Source of the DNA: Acidobacteriota bacterium
GTDB lineage: Bacteria; Acidobacteriota; Terriglobia; Acidiferrales; UBA7541
Direction of reading: 5' to 3'
NCBI GenBank assembly: GCA_027307115.1
Contig: DAHUXN010000035.1
Span: 1-64,000 of the forward strand
Length of the DNA: 64,000 bases
Within the stretch, counting starts at the first letter, position 1. Every line of letters begins with the position of its first letter. The notes under the pieces are model-generated. The model worked only from the letters and a program-made list of their open reading frames with translations, made no database searches and had not been told where the DNA came from. This document shows positions 25,307 to 34,098 of the stretch, piece after piece. The translations under genes were made by a program, and so were the position numbers.

Positions 25307-26029
25307 CTATTTCTCTTTTCCCTTCTTTTCGGTTTTCTCGGCCTTTTCGGGTTCGGCGCCCTCTTCGCCTTCCTCGACTTCTTTCTTGCCCTTCTTGATG
25401 ACTTCGGGCTCGGCCGCAACTGCCTCGGTGGCTGCCACAGCTTCGGCGGGCGCCACTTCTTCTTCCTTCTTCAGAATCACGACGTGCGCCAGAACGCGCT
25501 GCGGGTCGGTGACCAGTTTCACTTTGTCCGGGTCAAAGGGAAGGTCGGCAGCGCGGAGTTGCTTGCCGATGGTCAAGCCACTTACGTCGACTTTGAATTC
25601 TTCCGGAATATCGCCGGGCAAGCATTCGAGTTCGACTTCGCGCGTGACCATTTCGAAAACGCCGCCCTGCAGTTTGACGCCCTCCGGCTCGCCGAAAACG
25701 TGCACTGGGACGCGGACGCGCATGCGCACGTCCATGGCGATGCGCAGCAAATCCACGTGCAGCAAGGCGCCACTGACGGGATCGACTTGCCAGTCCTTCA
25801 CCATGGCTTTCTCTTCTTTATTGCCGGCGACCTGCACACTGAAAATCGTGTTGTGACCCGTCTCTGAACGGAGAATGCGCGCTACTTGACGAGCGTTGAC
25901 GGTCATCGGAACCGGTTTATTTTTGCCGCCGTAGAGAACGGCGGGGACCAAACCCGTGCGGCGAATGCGCCGGGCAACACCCTTGCCGCGTTCTTCACGC
26001 GGCGTGGCTTCAACGACAAACACTTCCAT
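25307..26029 (-). CDS. rplY: 50S ribosomal protein bL25 (general stress protein Ctc form)
   Basis: A 240-residue bL25 of the long CTC type. The N-terminal 5S-rRNA-binding domain is seen in RIRRTGLVPAVLYGGKNKPVPMTVNARQV and DWQVDPVSGALLHVDLLRI; the C-terminal TL5 domain follows (VPVHVFGEPEGVKLQGGVFEMVTREVELECLPGDIPEEF). A low-complexity tail of about 55 residues rich in Glu, Lys and Ala closes the protein. It lies between prs and pth in the conserved prs-rplY-pth order, 21 bp after prs. Confidence 0.95.
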   Translation of the reverse strand: MEVFVVEATPREERGKGVARRIRRTGLVPAVLYGGKNKPVPMTVNARQVARILRSETGHNTIFSVQVAGNKEEKAMVKDWQVDPVSGALLHVDLLRIAMDVRMRVRVPVHVFGEPEGVKLQGGVFEMVTREVELECLPGDIPEEFKVDVSGLTIGKQLRAADLPFDPDKVKLVTDPQRVLAHVVILKKEEEVAPAEAVAATEAVAAEPEVIKKGKKEVEEGEEGAEPEKAEKTEKKGKEK

Positions 26030-26050
26030 ACATTCCTTCCCTTCGCTGCC

Positions 26051-26998
26051 CTAGATGAACAGCTCACTGATTGAAGTTTCTTCGTGAATCGAACGAATGC
26101 CGCGCGCCAGGAGTTCGGCGACGCTCAGCACTTTAATTTTGGGCACTTTTTTCGCTTCCGGCGACAGCGGCACCGAATCCGTGACGATCACTTCCTTTAT
26201 CGGCGACTTGCAAATTCGATCGACGGCAGGCCCGGAGAGAATCGCGTGCGTGCAGCCCGCATAAACTTCCGTGGCGCCTTCCTTCAAAAGGGCTTCGGCC
26301 GTCTTGACGAGCGTGCCGGCCGTGTCAATGATGTCGTCAATCACCAGCGCGGGACGTCCCTTGACGTCACCGACGATATTCATCACTTCGCTGACATTCA
26401 CGTCGATGCGGCGCTTGTCGACGATAGCCAAAGGCGCGTCCATTTTTTTTGCGAAGAAACGCGCGCGCTCAACGCCGCCTGCGTCAGGCGAAACAACGGT
26501 AATTGCGTGAAGCCCACGCTTCTGAAAATACTCGACGAGAACCGGCGCGGCAAATAAGTGATCGACAGGCACGTTGAAATAGCCCTGAATCTGCGGCGCA
26601 TGAAGATCGAGAGTTAGTGCCCGGCTCGCGCCAGCCGTCTCGAGCAGGTCAGCTACGAGCTTCGCCGAAATCGGCACGCGCGGACGGTCTTTACGATCCT
26701 GGCGGGCATAGGCGTAATACGGAATCACGGCTGTGACGCGCCAAGCCGAAGCGCGCTTGAACGCGTCGACCATCAATAAAAGCTCCATCAAATGAAAATC
26801 GACCGGATGGCAGCAGGCTTGGACCACAAAAACATCCGCGCCGCGGACGTTTTCAAGAATTTGGAAACGCGATTCGCCGTCGCTGAATTGACCGCGCTCG
26901 GCGCGGCCGCGCGGCACGCCCAGATAATGACAAATGGCCTCGCAGAGTGCGGGGTTAGCGCTGCCACTGAAAATCTTGAACTTGTCGTCAGCCAACAC
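26051..26998 (-). CDS. prs: ribose-phosphate pyrophosphokinase
   Basis: Makes PRPP from ribose 5-phosphate and ATP for purine, pyrimidine, His and Trp synthesis. The 315-residue sequence has the start FKIFSGSANPALCEAICHYLGVP, the FSDGE loop, the regulatory YYAYARQDRKDRPRVPISAK flexible region, and the PRPP-binding ALVIDDIIDTAGTLVKTAEAL. The start is GTG 26998, with AGAGG a few bases upstream. It lies 44 bp downstream of ispE and 21 bp before the bL25 gene. Product use: apt, purB and purH elsewhere in the window depend on PRPP metabolism. Confidence 0.96.
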   Translation of the reverse strand: MLADDKFKIFSGSANPALCEAICHYLGVPRGRAERGQFSDGESRFQILENVRGADVFVVQACCHPVDFHLMELLLMVDAFKRASAWRVTAVIPYYAYARQDRKDRPRVPISAKLVADLLETAGASRALTLDLHAPQIQGYFNVPVDHLFAAPVLVEYFQKRGLHAITVVSPDAGGVERARFFAKKMDAPLAIVDKRRIDVNVSEVMNIVGDVKGRPALVIDDIIDTAGTLVKTAEALLKEGATEVYAGCTHAILSGPAVDRICKSPIKEVIVTDSVPLSPEAKKVPKIKVLSVAELLARGIRSIHEETSISELFI

Positions 26999-27042
26999 GA
27001 ACCTCTCGGACGATTCTTAATCGGGCCCTTTGAACGAACTTG

Positions 27043-27954
27043 TCAGACAATTGTCCGCTGGAGCATAGCCCTGCGGTAGTCTTCCCTAGAGAGGGTTCTC
27101 GCTACGAAAACCTGTTCTTTCGGAAACTCTCGAGCGACTCGGCGCGCCTGCGCTGGGTTTCGGAAGACTCCGAACACCGCCGACCCGCTACCCGCCAGCG
27201 CGGCTTCCGCGGCTCCTCCCTGAAGCAAAGTCCGTTTGATTTTAGCTAAACGGGGGTGACGGCTAAAAACGGCGGCCTCGAAGTCATTTGAGATGCCACT
27301 GTCCTGCCGACTCCAGCACAGAGCGCAGAAACTCCATATTCTATGGTTCGCGACGGGTTTTGTCAATTGACGGGACTTGGTTAATCGCTGGTCGAGCCAG
27401 GCATAGGCGTCGCGCGTGCTCACACCAATGTCGCGCGGAGAAACAACGAGGATGGTTCTGCGGTCCGTATCAGGAAGAGGATAAATCTCGTCGCCACGAT
27501 TGACACCCAGAGCACATCCTCCGAAGAGGAAAAAAGGCACGTCAGCGCCCAAGTCTGCGGCGATTTCCATGAGCCGCGGAAGCGAAAGCTGACGCCGCGT
27601 CAAGCGCAGCAAGCCAGTGAGCGCCGCGGCCGCATCGCTGGAGCCGCCGCCAAGGCCGCGAGCAACAGGGATCACCTTCGTGAGCTTCGCGTGGACTCCT
27701 TGACGAAGACCAAGCTCGTGGCGCAAGGCGTCGATGGCGCGCCAGACCAGATTCGTGGAATCCGCGGGAAGTGAAGAGTCGTCAATCTCAAGGCTGATTT
27801 CTTTTCCAGTGGATAATTCCAGTTCCAAAGTGTCGTGAAGAGAAATCGACTGAAAAATTGTGCGCAGCTCGTGATAGCCGTCGGGAAACCGGCCGACGAT
27901 ATGGAGGCACAAATTGATTTTCGCGAAGGCGGGAAGACGAACGGATCGCTTCAT
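27043..27954 (-). CDS. ispE: 4-diphosphocytidyl-2-C-methyl-D-erythritol kinase
   Basis: A GHMP-family kinase that phosphorylates CDP-methylerythritol, the step between IspD and IspF, both encoded 8 kb away. N-terminal AFAKINLCLHIVGRFPDGYHELRTIFQ and the ATP-binding PVARGLGGGSSDAAAAL are diagnostic; the C-terminal GGAAEAALAGSGSAVFGVF is GHMP motif 3. The 303 residues are normal for the family. The C-terminal half contains an unusual Trp/Cys-rich stretch (WSFCALCWSRQ) that may be lineage-specific. It sits 12 bp after a TPR protein gene and before prs. Confidence 0.95.
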   Translation of the reverse strand: MKRSVRLPAFAKINLCLHIVGRFPDGYHELRTIFQSISLHDTLELELSTGKEISLEIDDSSLPADSTNLVWRAIDALRHELGLRQGVHAKLTKVIPVARGLGGGSSDAAAALTGLLRLTRRQLSLPRLMEIAADLGADVPFFLFGGCALGVNRGDEIYPLPDTDRRTILVVSPRDIGVSTRDAYAWLDQRLTKSRQLTKPVANHRIWSFCALCWSRQDSGISNDFEAAVFSRHPRLAKIKRTLLQGGAAEAALAGSGSAVFGVFRNPAQARRVAREFPKEQVFVARTLSREDYRRAMLQRTIV

Positions 27955-27966
27955 TCGCAGAGAATA

Positions 27967-30054
27967 TTACGGTTTGGGGTCGCCGCCGACGGATTTCTCC
28001 GCGACGCGGTGGCGTTTCAGATTTTTCAGCTTGGTCACCAGGTCGGAGACTTTCTCCGCTTCATAATCGGCAGGGAGAGCTTTGTGCCAGTAGACCAAAG
28101 CCTTCTCCCAGGTTTGCTCCGCGCGGCCTGTTTGACCCAGCTTTGCGTAGACTTCACCCAGATGGCCGAGGACAGTAGGATCGTTGGCGCTGTGGGAGAC
28201 GGCCTGTTGCAGGTATTGCTGGGCTTCAGCGAGGTTGCCCTGCTTGTAGTAGGCCCATCCAAGGCTGTCGAGGTAAGCGCCGTTGGTGGGGTCCTCGACC
28301 ACGGCGCTGCGAATCATCGTGATTGCTTCATCCAGGCGAATGCCACGATCAGCAAGCATGTAGCCGTAGTAGTTCAGCACCATGGCATCGTGGGGATTAA
28401 TGGCCAGGGCCTTACGGAACATTTGCTCGGCCTGATCGTATTGCTTCTGACCGTCATAAATCGAACCCAGAAGAAACCACACGGTCTCTTTGTCGGAATC
28501 GTCCTGAGACATGCTCAGGGCCTTGTTCGCATCGGTTTGGGCATCGGCATAGCGTTTGCCGCGCTCTTCGATCTGCGCAAGATCGAGATAGGTCTCGCGG
28601 TCCGTCTGATTCCCATGAATCAGCGAACGAAGGACCTTCGTGGCGTCGTCCGTCTGGCCATTGTCGCCGAGAAGCATCGCGTACGTCACCGCCAGACTCT
28701 GATCGGCGGGATCGGCAGTACGGGCCTTTTCGGCTTCGGCGATCGCGCGCTTGATATCACCACTCGTGCGGTAAGTATCAATCAACAGTAGCTCGCCTCG
28801 CTTTTGCGAGGCCGGACCGAGTTGCTGCATGTCTTCAAAAGAACGTTCAGCGGAGGAGAAATCTCCACTTTGCCGATAGGCCATGCCCAGCTGCTCGTAA
28901 AGGATCGTCAGTGCGTTCGGAGCCGGCTGGCCCTCTTGCTGCTGCGCCTTCACGCCGGCGATGGCGTCGGAGAGAACCTGTATGGCGTCTTTGTAGCGCG
29001 CTTGCGCTTCATAAAGCAGCGCTTCGTTGTACAGCACCTCCAGACTCCCGGGCGCATACTTCTTCGCTTGCATCAAATTGTTTTCGGATTTATCGAGCTG
29101 ATTGAGATGGCGATAGATTTGCGACATGCGCAGATAGTTTTCCGGATTGTCGGGCTCAATTTTCGTCAGGCGCTCGTACTGGCTGAGAGCTTGCTCGTAT
29201 TTGTGATCGGAGAGCAGGGCCTGCGCCAGACCTTTGCGATGGCTGGCCTCATCCGGTTCGAGGGTGACAGCGCGCTGGAACGCCTCTTCTGCTCCTGGAA
29301 AGTTATTCGACTTGGCGTAGGCGGTGCCGAGAAGATCGTACAGTGCGGCGCTGTTTGAACTGCTGGCGGCATTTTTTAGCACAGAAATCGCGTCCTGCGG
29401 GCGCCCTTCGTCCAAATAAAGCTGGCTGAGTTGCTCCAGTGCGCCTTCATTGTCCGCTGAATGGCTCAAGATTCCGCGCAGCACTTGTTCGGTTTGTTGG
29501 GGTTTATTTTGGAATCCATATAGATGAGCAAGCCAAAGCTGCGATTCCACGTCCGTGGGATCGAGCCGCTGGACAGCCTTCAACTGCTCGACCGCCAGTG
29601 AAATCATTTCCTTCTGGCCGCTGTCAGGGTTCATGTCGCCCAGATTGTGGATGTAAATGCGAGCGAGCAGGCGATGCGCGGCGAGATTATCTGGATCTTG
29701 CTCAAGGGCGGACTTCGCCTGGCGAATCGCTTCGTCGGTGCGTTGTGAGGCTGCATACACTTCGGCAAGGCGTTCCGTGATGGCCGCGTCGGAATCAAGC
29801 GCGTGCGCCTTCTGATAATACTCAATGGCCTGGCTGGCCAGTTCGGACTTGCCGGTTTCGTCAAACTGCTGCTCCGCTAGGTGCCCCAGCATGAAATCCG
29901 TATAAGCTTCCGCGCGCTTCGATTGATCCGCTTGTGAATATAGAGGGGCGCCGGCAGACTTGGATGCTTGCGACGCTGGCGCAACTGTTTGTGCGGCCGC
30001 GCCTGTTGCGCAGAACGCGATGGCGAGAATTGTGCCGATTCGTTGCGTCTTCAT
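27967..30054 (-). CDS. secreted tetratricopeptide-repeat protein
   Basis: About 695 residues with a signal peptide (MKTQRIGTILAIAFCATGAAAQ) and then almost nothing but TPR motifs, roughly sixteen, for example AAHRLLARIYIHNLGDM, ALYDLLGTAYAKSNNFPGAEEAF and AYLDSLGWAYYKQGNLAEAQQYL. No enzymatic domain is seen. The protein is probably periplasmic or lipoprotein-like and acts as a protein-interaction scaffold. Start at ATG 30054 is favoured by GGAG six bases upstream and by the clean signal peptide; an ATG eight codons earlier (30078) lacks such a site. The gene leads the ispE-prs-rplY-pth run, 12 bp before ispE. Confidence 0.88.
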   Translation of the reverse strand: MKTQRIGTILAIAFCATGAAAQTVAPASQASKSAGAPLYSQADQSKRAEAYTDFMLGHLAEQQFDETGKSELASQAIEYYQKAHALDSDAAITERLAEVYAASQRTDEAIRQAKSALEQDPDNLAAHRLLARIYIHNLGDMNPDSGQKEMISLAVEQLKAVQRLDPTDVESQLWLAHLYGFQNKPQQTEQVLRGILSHSADNEGALEQLSQLYLDEGRPQDAISVLKNAASSSNSAALYDLLGTAYAKSNNFPGAEEAFQRAVTLEPDEASHRKGLAQALLSDHKYEQALSQYERLTKIEPDNPENYLRMSQIYRHLNQLDKSENNLMQAKKYAPGSLEVLYNEALLYEAQARYKDAIQVLSDAIAGVKAQQQEGQPAPNALTILYEQLGMAYRQSGDFSSAERSFEDMQQLGPASQKRGELLLIDTYRTSGDIKRAIAEAEKARTADPADQSLAVTYAMLLGDNGQTDDATKVLRSLIHGNQTDRETYLDLAQIEERGKRYADAQTDANKALSMSQDDSDKETVWFLLGSIYDGQKQYDQAEQMFRKALAINPHDAMVLNYYGYMLADRGIRLDEAITMIRSAVVEDPTNGAYLDSLGWAYYKQGNLAEAQQYLQQAVSHSANDPTVLGHLGEVYAKLGQTGRAEQTWEKALVYWHKALPADYEAEKVSDLVTKLKNLKRHRVAEKSVGGDPKP

Positions 30055-30176
30055 GCGAGCTCCGGGATACACCTTCATTATGGTCTAGGCCGCTGCGAGG
30101 GTCAAAGGCTTCCCCCGCGGATTGTTGCCATTTGCGCGATACCTATTTGAATTGGATGCGAGGCAGCAGCTTTACG

Positions 30177-31742
30177 TCAGTGGCGGAAATGCCGGATGCC
30201 TGTGAAAACCATGGCGAGCCCAAGGCGATTGGCGGCGGCGATGACTTCCGGGTCGCGAACGGAACCGCCCGGCTGAATCACGGCCGTCGCGCCTGCCTTC
30301 GCAGCTTCCTCCACACCGTCAGGAAATGGAAAGAAAGCATCGGACGCGACAATGCTTCCGGCGAGCGACGTTCGGGCTTTCATGATGGCAATCTTGACGG
30401 AATCTACGCGACTCATCTGGCCGGCGCCGACTCCGAGGGTTTGGCCGTCGCGAGCAAAGACAATTGCGTTGGACTTTACATGCTTGCAAACCTTCCACGC
30501 GAACCACATGGTGTGGTGCTCGGCATCGCTTGGAGCGCGTTCGGTGACGATCTTCAGCTCCGATTCGTTCAGGGCGCGATTGTCGGGCTCTTGCACCAGC
30601 AGAGCGCCGTCAATGCGCTTGAGTTCGAGCTCAACCGGCGATTTTTCGACAGGCATCTCCAGCAGGCGCAGATTTTTCTTCGCGGCAAGCTTCTCCTGCG
30701 CCGCCGCATCGTAACCCGGCGCAGCTATGCATTCGGCAAAGAGATTAGCGACCTCTTCGGCGGTCTCCTCGTCCAGAGAACGGTTGAATGCGATCACCCC
30801 GCCAAAGGCAGAGACTGGATCGCACGCAAGCGCTCGCCGATACGCTTCCGCGAGATTGGTGTGTTCCGCCGCGCCGCACGGATTGTTGTGTTTGATGATG
30901 ATAGCCGCGGGAGAGGAAAATTCCCGGGCGAGCGACCACGCGGCGTCAAGGTCCACCAAATTGTTGTAAGAAAGCTCTTTCCCCTGAAGCTGCCGCGCCG
31001 CGGCAAATCCGTGAGACGAGCGGCCCGCCGGAACATATAGCGCGGCTTGTTGATGCGGATTTTCGCCGTAGCGCATGAGTTGCTTACGCTCAAAAGCATA
31101 ATGCAGACGGAATGGCAGGCGCTCCGGCGACGCGGCTAGATGAAGTTCGCGATCCGCCGTCAGGCGTTCGAGTTGCGTGGCAATTTCTCCATCGTAGCGC
31201 GCCGTAAGCGCGAAAGCCTTGCGCGCGAGATCGAGGCGCGTTTCGAGGCTGATTTTGCGGGCAGAAACCAGCTCTTCAAGCACGCGAGGATAGTCGGCCG
31301 AATCCGTGACGACGGCGACGCTCTCGAAATTCTTGGCCGCGGAGCGAATCATCGTGGGTCCGCCGATGTCGATATTTTCGATCAATTCCTCGGCAGTGAC
31401 TCCGGCTTTGCTCGCCGTTGCGGAAAAAGGGTAGAGATTCACGACAACGATATCAATCGGAGAAATCGCGTGTTGGGCCGTTTGTTTACGGTCGTCCGCA
31501 CTGCCGCGCCGGAATAGAATGCCTCCGTGAACCTTGGGATGAAGCGTTTTGACGCGCCCACCAAGCATTTCGGGCCAGCCGGTCAGCTCTGAAACATCGC
31601 GCACCGGAACACCCGCTTCGCGGAGAAGACGCGCCGTACCTCCCGTCGAAACAATTTCGATCTTCAGTTGCGAGAGCTGCCGTGCAAATTCGACGACGCC
31701 GGTTTTATCAAACACGCTAATCAGGGCCCGCTCAATTGCCAC
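30177..31742 (-). CDS. purH: bifunctional AICAR formyltransferase/IMP cyclohydrolase
   Basis: Carries out the last two steps of IMP synthesis. The N-terminal MGS-like cyclohydrolase domain (residues ~1-195) begins [19 protein letters not shown] and includes [14 protein letters not shown] and [15 protein letters not shown]. The C-terminal transformylase domain includes [26 protein letters not shown], the [27 protein letters not shown] block and [12 protein letters not shown]. The 521 residues are full length. The GTG start at 31742 has GGAGG five bases upstream. purB lies 13 kb away on the same strand. Confidence 0.97.
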   Translation of the reverse strand: MAIERALISVFDKTGVVEFARQLSQLKIEIVSTGGTARLLREAGVPVRDVSELTGWPEMLGGRVKTLHPKVHGGILFRRGSADDRKQTAQHAISPIDIVVVNLYPFSATASKAGVTAEELIENIDIGGPTMIRSAAKNFESVAVVTDSADYPRVLEELVSARKISLETRLDLARKAFALTARYDGEIATQLERLTADRELHLAASPERLPFRLHYAFERKQLMRYGENPHQQAALYVPAGRSSHGFAAARQLQGKELSYNNLVDLDAAWSLAREFSSPAAIIIKHNNPCGAAEHTNLAEAYRRALACDPVSAFGGVIAFNRSLDEETAEEVANLFAECIAAPGYDAAAQEKLAAKKNLRLLEMPVEKSPVELELKRIDGALLVQEPDNRALNESELKIVTERAPSDAEHHTMWFAWKVCKHVKSNAIVFARDGQTLGVGAGQMSRVDSVKIAIMKARTSLAGSIVASDAFFPFPDGVEEAAKAGATAVIQPGGSVRDPEVIAAANRLGLAMVFTGIRHFRH

Positions 31743-31855
31743 ACTTACCTCCGAGATGAAAAAGGCACACCAGTGTATGCGGTTGCGCGGGAATGGAAAA
31801 GAGGAAGAGCAGGAAAAATTTGAGAGCTGTCAAGTTTTGGAAATTCACCTAATCC

Positions 31856-33160
31856 TTACGGCGAAAAGGTGTTCTTGACGACGGCTCCCCCCTTCATGAC
31901 AAATTTGACGTGCTGCAGTACAGTAATGTCGACGAGTGGATCGCCTTCCACAGCGATCAAGTCTGCATACTTTCCCGGTTCAAGGGTACCGACGCGGTTT
32001 TGCCAGCCAAGCAACTCCGCCGCGTTCATGGTAGCAGCGCGAATTGCGTCCAGCGGCGGCATCCCGCGTTTGGTCAGTGCAAGCAATTCGTTGGCATTCT
32101 TGCCCTGTCTATCAGGGCTGCTTGCGTCAAACCCCGAGGCAATTTTCACACCCAGGCTCATCGCTTGCTGGATTACTCGCTGGACGCCTTGCAGGAAAGC
32201 GTCACGTGCCTTGATCTGTTCGGGGCTTAGTTGTTCATTCTTGCTTTTTTCAACAAGGGCATCGATCACTCCGACAGTTGGAACCAAGAAAGTTCCCTTC
32301 GCCTTCATCAGCTCCAGATCTTGTCTGTCCGCCCGATGTCCGTGCTCGATCGAATCGACGCCAGCGGTCACTGCATTCCGGATACCCTCAGGCGTAGTGG
32401 CGTGAGCAGCCACCTTGAGTCCCTGTCTATGTGCTTCTTCCACTATGACGCGAATCTCCTCGACGGTGAGCGTGGGGTATTGCCAATCGGCGTAGACTTT
32501 GATGAGGTCGGCGCCATGGCCAATTTGTTCGCGAACGGCGCGTCTGGCCTCCTCGACTCCGCTGACCATCTGCGCACCCGTGGGAAAGTCAGTCAGGTCG
32601 GGGGACACGCCAAACGGTTCGTATTGTCCCACGGCGGCGATCCCGCGTGTGGCGACCAGCATTCGCGGACCCTCCGCCAGGCCTTGGTTGATGGCATCGC
32701 GGAGGGCCACGTCGGCATATCCCGAGCCTTCACTCTCGACATCGCGAACGGCAGTAAATCCGGCGTTCAGGGTGATGCGGGCATCAAACGCGCCTTCAAG
32801 CGCCCGAAACGCTTGCGATTTCGTCGCCAAGTTCAGGGTGTAGCCGTCGGGCGTGTCCGGTACGCGGGCCATGAGATGTGTGTGGCAATCAATGAGCCCG
32901 GGCAAAACAGTTGCGCGGCCAAGGTCGATGACTTGAGCGTTTTTCGGCACATGCGACTGAATATCCGGCGCGCGGCCAATTTCCTTGATGCGGTCGCCCT
33001 CGATCCATATTCCAGCGTTGTCGATGTAGCTGCCTTTGGTAACATCGAGCGGCTTCCCAGCTTTGATGAAAATCGAAGGCGCTGCTATTGGTAATTGGGC
33101 GACTGCGGCGAAATGGCAGAGGAGCACAGACAGCACGAGGACTGGCGCACGCACTCTCAT
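31856..33160 (-). CDS. secreted amidohydrolase (imidazolonepropionase-like)
   Basis: A 434-residue metal-dependent hydrolase with a signal peptide (residues 1-21, ending AVAQ). The amidohydrolase motifs are VLPGLIDCHTHL (first metal-binding His pair), LIKVYADW (Lys, often carbamylated), KVAAHATTPEGI and SIEHGHRA (further His ligands), KIASGFDASSPD (Asp) and LEPGKYADLIAVEGDPL near the C-terminus. This is the exported branch common in Acidobacteriota and often annotated as prolidase or imidazolonepropionase-like; real substrates are usually unknown, with peptides or amides likely. It lies 113 bp upstream of purH and is probably a separate unit. Confidence 0.85.
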   Translation of the reverse strand: MRVRAPVLVLSVLLCHFAAVAQLPIAAPSIFIKAGKPLDVTKGSYIDNAGIWIEGDRIKEIGRAPDIQSHVPKNAQVIDLGRATVLPGLIDCHTHLMARVPDTPDGYTLNLATKSQAFRALEGAFDARITLNAGFTAVRDVESEGSGYADVALRDAINQGLAEGPRMLVATRGIAAVGQYEPFGVSPDLTDFPTGAQMVSGVEEARRAVREQIGHGADLIKVYADWQYPTLTVEEIRVIVEEAHRQGLKVAAHATTPEGIRNAVTAGVDSIEHGHRADRQDLELMKAKGTFLVPTVGVIDALVEKSKNEQLSPEQIKARDAFLQGVQRVIQQAMSLGVKIASGFDASSPDRQGKNANELLALTKRGMPPLDAIRAATMNAAELLGWQNRVGTLEPGKYADLIAVEGDPLVDITVLQHVKFVMKGGAVVKNTFSP

Positions 33161-33337
33161 TAGGCCTATGTATCACGGGCTCAGACCGCGAACAAGGGTT
33201 CTCTCTCACACGCTCAACATAAATTGTCGCGTTGTCAGGTATTTGCGGCGAACCGCACCATTGGGTGACTATCCCGCTATCCCGCGGGGCTCTGTTGCTC
33301 TAACTTGCTGAATTGAAACGGATGCACAATGTAAAAA

Positions 33338-33955
33338 TCAGCCGCTGACGCGGGCCTTTAGTTTGACGCGGCCGTCCTCGACGCTGACGGTGTATTCGAT
33401 TTGGGCACTGCGCTTCTTGCCCTTAAGTTCACGGGTTTTCTCCCGAACAAATTTCCCAAAATCCTCGAAGCTCGGCGTTCCGCCCTTTTCACCCGCGGCC
33501 GTGCGCACCGCGACCAATTTTTGGTAGAGCTTCTCGATTTTCTTCGTTTCGTGCTCCGGGTCCGAAAATGACATAGCGAACGGCGCCGCGGGCTCGCCTT
33601 GGGCCGGACGCTTCGGTTCTGCGTGCCCTGCCGACGTGGCACGCTGGGTTTCAATCGCCTTGGCCGCAGCGCCAAAATGACGATGCGTCGTGCCTTCTTC
33701 CCGTTCTTTAATCTTCTTGCGCCAAATTTCGCAATATTTCGCGAACGTTTGCGCGATGTTGGTGTAACGAAAGCGCTGCGAATAGCTCATCTGAGCGCCG
33801 CGATCGCTATAGCGCTTGATCAGAGACTCGACGCGCCACTGCGTATCCGCCGGAGGACGTTTGCGGCCGCCGCCGAAAAACTGTTCGTACTCGATCTTCA
33901 GGGTGCGGATGTCTTTTTCGAGTTGGACGAGGTCTTCTTCGGGCGTAGTGGGCAT
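33338..33955 (-). CDS. conserved hypothetical protein (MXAN_5187 C-terminal-like)
   Basis: A 205-residue cytosolic protein with no signal or membrane segment. The N-terminal half is a charged helical region (TPEEDLVQLEKDIRTLKIEYEQFFGG, then RKRPPADTQWRVESLIKRYSD and RFRYTNIAQTFAKYCEIWRKKI), followed by an Ala/Pro linker and a second helical segment plus a C-terminal beta hairpin (QIEYTVSVEDGRVKLKARV). It resembles the small family named after the C-terminus of Myxococcus MXAN_5187; I recall no known function. There is no Shine-Dalgarno sequence near the ATG. The gene is divergent from selA. Confidence 0.6.
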   Translation of the reverse strand: MPTTPEEDLVQLEKDIRTLKIEYEQFFGGGRKRPPADTQWRVESLIKRYSDRGAQMSYSQRFRYTNIAQTFAKYCEIWRKKIKEREEGTTHRHFGAAAKAIETQRATSAGHAEPKRPAQGEPAAPFAMSFSDPEHETKKIEKLYQKLVAVRTAAGEKGGTPSFEDFGKFVREKTRELKGKKRSAQIEYTVSVEDGRVKLKARVSG

Positions 33956-34098
33956 AGGTTTGCGTTAAAATATGGATGAAGGGAGGTGCTCCTAACCATC
34001 GTAGAGCCGGCTCCTCTGGGGCGTCAATGCCTTGCGCAAGAACTGGTGTCGGAAGGGTATAAAGGGCGCCGTTGCGTCCCCGCGCGGCGTATGTTGAA

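Noticed and set aside
24840-25867. Two overlapping plus-strand frames of over 300 codons opposite pth and bL25
   Set aside because: Both pth and bL25 are certain on the other strand, and the antisense products are low-complexity (Phe/Leu or Ser/Thr runs) produced by the Lys/Glu-rich tail of bL25.
29934-31040. 368-codon plus-strand frame
   Set aside because: It covers the 5' end of the TPR gene and the 3' part of purH on the opposite strand and has no recognisable features.
34045-34098. Longer selA starting at TTG 34072
   Set aside because: An AAAGGG lies upstream, but the added residues are not conserved in SelA and ATG codons at 34099/34108 fit the family better; kept only as an alternative.
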